From Laguncularia racemosa (lineage: Eukaryota; Streptophyta; Magnoliopsida; Myrtales; Combretaceae), in the NCBI GenBank assembly GCA_037954665.1, contig JBBMOL010000046.1, positions 992,001-1,056,000 on the forward strand: a stretch of 64,000 bases of DNA, written 5' to 3'. Shown piece after piece: positions 59,701 to 64,000 of this stretch. The position numbers and the translations under genes are program-made. The notes under the pieces are model-generated. The model was given only the letters and a program-made list of their open reading frames with translations, did not search any database and was not told where the DNA came from. The number at the start of each line of letters is the position of its first letter. Position 1 is the stretch's first letter.

Positions 59701-60312
59701 GACGGGGCCCACAGTGGCAGTTCCCATTAGGACAAATGTTGTGTGCACTAGGGTCATGAGTAGCTCCATGTATTATAATTCATTGTTAGTATTGATGTGT
59801 AAACTAAATTGTAAATGTTTTGAGGATAAATGCTGCATACATGCATGTGATATTCATGTGGTGTGTCATGCGCTTGTGGGTGTGGTACTCACGTACTGAG
59901 CTTAGGCTTACCCTTTTTCCTATATTTTTTTTTAGCTGTAGGCGAAAATGATGAACAATTAAAGTATGACGAGAATAGAAACTTAGTGGGACATTACATG
60001 GATGTGATGGGAAGAGAACATTATTATTTTGTGGAGGAAGAGTGACAAGAATTATGAATTATTGTAAATTGATGTTTTATTGTTACATTGAAATTATGGA
60101 GATACACTATAGCTTGAGACTTTGTGGTTATTAAATAATAAAATTTGAAATGACTTATCTGTAAGTCATTTAATTAATTATAGTTATAGCAGTATGATGG
60201 ATAATATATATGAGCAAGTTTTGAAGTATGTTGAAGTTTTAGAGCCTTGACGTGTCACTCGGTAGTAGTGACACGTGGCGGGTTTTGGTGCTCTAGGTTT
60301 TGGAGCGTTACA
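56707..60312 (+). repeat. Large LTR-like block (about 3.6 kb), possible solo LTR
   Basis: It begins TGAAATATCCC at 56707 and ends GGAGCGTTACA at 60312, plausible TG...CA ends. The early part (56790-57000) is related to 12640-13330 and the late part (59400-60310) to 17881-19460, so it belongs to a dispersed family. No gag-pol accompanies it. The candidate flanks GAATT and TCATG do not match, so either the ends are slightly wrong or the copy is rearranged. A palindrome ladder lies at 58815-59220. Confidence 0.5.
58815..59220 (+). repeat. Ladder of eight CAACACGGTCGTGTT-like palindromes
   Basis: Units at about 58818, 58876, 58937, 58988, 59048, 59098, 59157 and 59203 share AACAyGGyCGTGTT, mostly 46-61 bases apart. 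Between several lies GAGATATACGACC, giving a composite repeat of about 60 bases. The inner palindrome resembles the TACACGGCCGTGTA units in the CRM-like LTR. Confidence 0.8.
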
Positions 60313-61500
60313 TCATGAGATTTGATATAATGGTTGTTCTAAATGCACTTAAGTCCTTTAATTTGATTTTTACAATTCAAATTCTCAAATCATAAAACAT
60401 TTTACTCAAAATCAAATTAAAGTTTTGGATTAATATTGTATCAAGAATGAGTTTGATCTTCATGATAGAGATTACAAATGTGAGAATGTATTCGTGGTAG
60501 CTTGGTGGTAACATATGGGTTTAATAGTAATTTATGGTGATTAAGTGTAATTGAGCCTAAAATTTATAACAATAAAATGATTATGACAAATTATTATTAA
60601 TGTGATTGACAAATTAAATAAATAAATAGGAAATAGAGGTTAGGATCCCACATATCATTGGTTCACTCAAAACCAATTTTCAACTTAGATTGAATTAATT
60701 AAATTAATAAAATACTTTAATTGATTAGTTTAGGGTCAAATCCTCTAAAGATGAATCAAATCCAAAATTAATCCTCAATTGGTTTAATCTTATCCTTAAT
60801 TAGTTCATTTTACTTTGAACTGATTCAATTAATTAAACTAGAACATTAATTAATTGAGAACATTAATTAGACTGTGAAAGAATCTTATCCTTAATTAGTT
60901 CATTTTACTTTGAACCGATTCAATTAATTAAGCCAAAACATTAATTAATTAAGAACACTAATTAGACTCTATAAAAGAAATTATAATTGGTAATTGGATT
61001 AATAGATAAACTAAGATAGTGGGTTAATTTAGTAATGCTAAATAGACCTACTAAATTAATATGTTAAATTTTATAAAATACTTAATTAAGCCCATTAGGC
61101 TTGAATGGTAAATAATTACTTAATTGGTATGAGACTAAGTATAAATTATGCTGAGCTAAATCTTCTTCATGTAAAACTTGCTTGATTTGGATTGGGAAAA
61201 TCAAACAGTTTTATGAAATCATATATTATGGATTAAATTCATATTCAATCTTGTTTCCAATAAGAGCAATTGACAATTAAATCTAATTTTTTCATTATTT
61301 TCGTATCCATAATATAATTAACTTATTGTATGCTAATACTAATCAATGATAATATTGTTCTTAATTGCATATGAATCATTAATTGGGTCAGAGGATCAAC
61401 TAATTAGAATTCATTCTCAGCACTAGCCTATAGGTGTGAGATATTATGTGTTCTACGTGTTAGATTTAGGAAATTAAAATAAACTAATACATAAACTTGG
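60313..61500 (+). repeat. LTR-like fragment (family X), plus orientation
   Basis: It is an inverted relative of 35720-36789, collinear over about 1.1 kb apart from an extra segment at about 61145-61370. It contains an internal tandem duplication of about 96 bases (60788-60975, CTTATCCTTAATTAGTTCAT twice). No coding sequence seen. Confidence 0.6.
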
Positions 61501-62366
61501 TCTAAAGTATTTGTTCATTATATCGTGTGTAGATACTCGATTCAACCTTGAACTGGATTCTTGCTTGTAGTTCAAAATGTGAAGACATGCTAACATTGGT
61601 ATGAAAACTGATTTTGAAGCTTAAGAAACTAGCGTGTCATAACCAACCGGTGTTAGGTCATATTGTAGTAATAAAATTGGTAAGTTTTCACCAAGTCATC
61701 TCATAGGGAAGAAAGAATAACTAAGCACTAGATTTGATTCACTACTTTAGTCTAGGTAAATCGAGTTAAAATTTTGATATTAAAGTAAATAAAACTACGC
61801 TAAAAGTAGAAAAACTATTAAGAGACTCTAGGCATAAAAGGCGTGGCATTGTGATAACTAATTCTTCGGATTTATCAATATTTCATGTTTTTAGGTATTT
61901 AACAAGGTCTTTAATTAGGTTTTAATAAAATTCACATGAACTCACTTCCATGATCAAGCATATGAAATTCACTGTATAGCAAAAATATCTAGCTATAGCA
62001 TGTTTTCCTATGCAATCAAAATAAGTATTTAGCTATTATCATTAATTAAATACTTTAGTTGGAAATGTGGACTAATTATTAGGTCAGTCTCATGACCAAC
62101 ATTTCCAACTGCACAACGAAGGTGAATCTAAATGCTTTCAACAAAACCTAGTGGTCATGTAATCTTGCTAAAACACCTTAGTCACCTTTAATGGATTTCT
62201 AAATCTTAGGTTAGCCATTTAAAAACTTTAAACTTGATAAATCGAGTTCATGCAATTTAACAAGCATTTAAGAAAACCCTTTTAAAGACATTAATAAATA
62301 TCGATCAAACATTACTTATATCAAGAAATCCATCAAAATATCATAAATCCACCATAAACTATTTAA
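61501..62366. other. Unassigned AT-rich DNA with a nested inverted repeat
   Basis: No gene seen. A perfect 12-base inverted repeat AGTTGGAAATGT/ACATTTCCAACT (62057-62068 and 62099-62110) encloses a second one, GGTCA/TGACC (62082-62086 and 62093-62097). Confidence 0.5.
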
Positions 62367-62615
62367 CTCATTGATAGGAATCGGACTCTTCCAGGACCTA
62401 TCACCAGGGCCCCAGCTAAGGGTCTCCATAATCTAGCTTTGAGGATTTTGCTAGAGAAACCTAACCTTGAGAAAACTAACGTACTTCCTATATCTTTGCA
62501 CTATAATTTTGATGCATTTCAGCAAGTTCATTTGTCAGTCCTACAGGATACAAAAACACCCATACTACTGAGCGAATTAGGGTTGTCAACTGAACCTGAT
62601 TCAAAAGCTTCTTGA
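62367..62615 (+). pseudogene. Polyprotein C-terminal tail fragment of a Ty3/gypsy element
   Basis: The plus frame is open from 62367 to a TGA at 62613-62615 and has no Met near its start. It reads DRNRTLPGPITRAPAKGLHN. GPITRA-type motifs mark the ends of plant chromovirus polyproteins that read into the 3' LTR, as in the CRM-like element at 5235-5501. A promoter-bearing LTR-like sequence follows directly, so this is probably the start of an old LTR in plus orientation. The family cannot be named. Confidence 0.45.
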
Positions 62616-63200
62616 AGACCGGCATCATGAAAGACCATTTCTTTTATATATTTCTTCTTTTATGAACTATTTTGGTTGTATTTGGTTTTGGGACACTTTT
62701 ATTTTCTTGTAATTTTTCATTTAGAACTAGCCAACTTAAAAGTGACAAACTTGTAATTTTGACCACTTTCTAACCCTAGGAGTAGAAAGTATAAATACTT
62801 GCTTAAGAGAGGGTTTGAGGAGGCCATTTTTGCAGAACAAACATAGCACTTTCACGTGTGGAATTAGGGTTCATCCTTAGTTCAAACCTCTTATCAATTT
62901 CAACCCAAGAATTGGAATTGTGGCAAGTGCGACAAAGGAGAATTGTGAGTCATATCGATTCATCTTTGTTGTATGTTCATTTCTTCTCTAGTGAGTCATA
63001 TCTAGGGTAGATTTGAATCTTTCTTGGACATATTGGTGATTGTAATTCGTGGATAATCATCTTGTAAGGTTGATTGTTCATTGAGATTAAATTGCTCTTT
63101 AGTGATTGGCGTGAATTGGCATGGTTGGAAGGGTTTGAGTTCACGGTTTTTGTGCTTGTCTTTTTCATCCATTTCACGTGTAATTCTCTTGTTCTTATTG
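62616..63200 (+). repeat. LTR-like fragment (family Y), right-hand copy
   Basis: It matches 19745-20100 in order and spacing, including the promoter-like AGTATAAATACTTGCTTAAG (compare 19920-19940) and the segment TTTCACGTG...TAGGGTTCAT. A start site about 30 bases after the TATA box would fall near 62820. Confidence 0.55.
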
Positions 63201-64000
63201 TTGATTAGTGAAATTGACCATTAGTGGGAGTTAATTGAATCTTTGAACCATTGGATTTCATCAAAGTTCCATTAGGGTCACACAATTTCCTAGTCTATTG
63301 AACCGATTGGTATGAGACTTGAGGCTTGTTTTTCTTGAGTCATTTGATTGTGCTTGAAAGTGGTTTTGAGCACATCACTCATGATAGAAGAAACACCAAA
63401 GAAGAAGAAACACATCAAGAAATACATTGTTGACATTAAAATGTAAAGAAGATAAAGTTTAGAATAAACCCAATGATGATTACACCACAATACCCACAAA
63501 AGTCAACATCTATGTTGTTTTCAATATGTTTTGAACCATGAATTAACATAAAGTTGATAAATTATGCTAAAATTAACCTTAGATGTCTAAAACCCTAAGT
63601 TTTACTCTAAATAATGAGAGATAAGTTTTTGCAAATGGCATCCTCCACTACAAAATAAATAAATAAATAAATGAAACTTTTTGTAGCTAAGTGCTATAGG
63701 TGAGATAGTACTTAGGCTTCTAGCTAGACAGTAACCACGTGTCACACACTTGTTTACTAGGGTTTTAGCAAATATTACTATGGCAATTATGGCTTAGAGT
63801 AGTGAATATACAATAGAGCTACTGGTACCAAAATGATAAAGGAAGATAATCATCTCAGCAAGGATTAAAATTTGCACCCTTTTCTTTAGTGTTTGTTCAA
63901 GCATCAGGCCAATAGTATTCTAACACTATTGTTTAGACTATGCCATGCATACTAACTAAGTGTTAAGCCTTGATCCAAATTTCTTCAATCCTTTCTCTCT
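63201..64000. other. Unassigned AT-rich DNA to the window edge
   Basis: An AAAT run lies at 63652-63674. Nothing else recognised. Confidence 0.4.

Overview
This is a gene-poor, AT-rich window of a plant nuclear genome, almost certainly a eudicot. Two host genes are readable: a single-exon class I TCP transcription factor (10386-11690, +) and a four-exon U-box/armadillo E3 ubiquitin ligase of the PUB15 type (46631-54281, +). Most of the rest is LTR retrotransposon sequence in different states of decay. No rRNA, functional tRNA, CRISPR or bacterial-type features were seen. Layout. 1-5502: the 5' three quarters of a decayed Ty3/gypsy chromovirus on the minus strand, probably CRM clade, cut by the left window edge. 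It has one LTR, an initiator-Met-type primer site, gag, protease, RT, RNase H and integrase, with five in-frame stops and two catalytic Asp to Asn changes. 5860-7690: a decayed non-LTR-type zf-RVT/RNase H remnant (+), apparently split by an older LTR-element remnant (-). 9600-12100: promoter, TCP gene and 3' flank. 12600-20260: old LTR fragments and unassigned AT-rich DNA. 20263-34919: one complete, nested 14.66-kb Tat/Ogre-type element on the minus strand with matched 5-bp target duplications, two 2.1-kb LTRs, primer site, polypurine tract, an intact 508-codon extra ORF before gag, broken gag-pol with two RNase H modules, a candidate spliced intron between protease and RT, and a satellite-like array before its 3' LTR. 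34925-46200: AT-rich intergenic DNA with one recognisable LTR-like fragment. 46290-54281: the PUB15-like gene, whose 4.7-kb second intron holds five tandem copies of a 441-bp unit. 54282-64000: low-complexity DNA, a 3.6-kb LTR-like block with a ladder of short palindromes, and further LTR-like fragments including one with a polyprotein tail motif. How it fits together. The two host genes show no functional link; both are regulatory (transcription, ubiquitination). The elements form a layered insertion history: old shared LTR families (12.6, 17.9, 35.7, 56.7, 60.3 and 62.4 kb), then the CRM-like copy, then the young Ogre-like element that split one of the old LTRs. The best candidates for unusual biology are a tRNA-like A-box/B-box pair in both Ogre LTRs, the frame-preserving intron, the 44/131-bp array in the Ogre 3' region, the intact extra ORF in an otherwise broken element, and the 441-bp intronic array with its inverted repeats. 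All calls rest on reading the sequence and remembered family motifs; no database search was possible.
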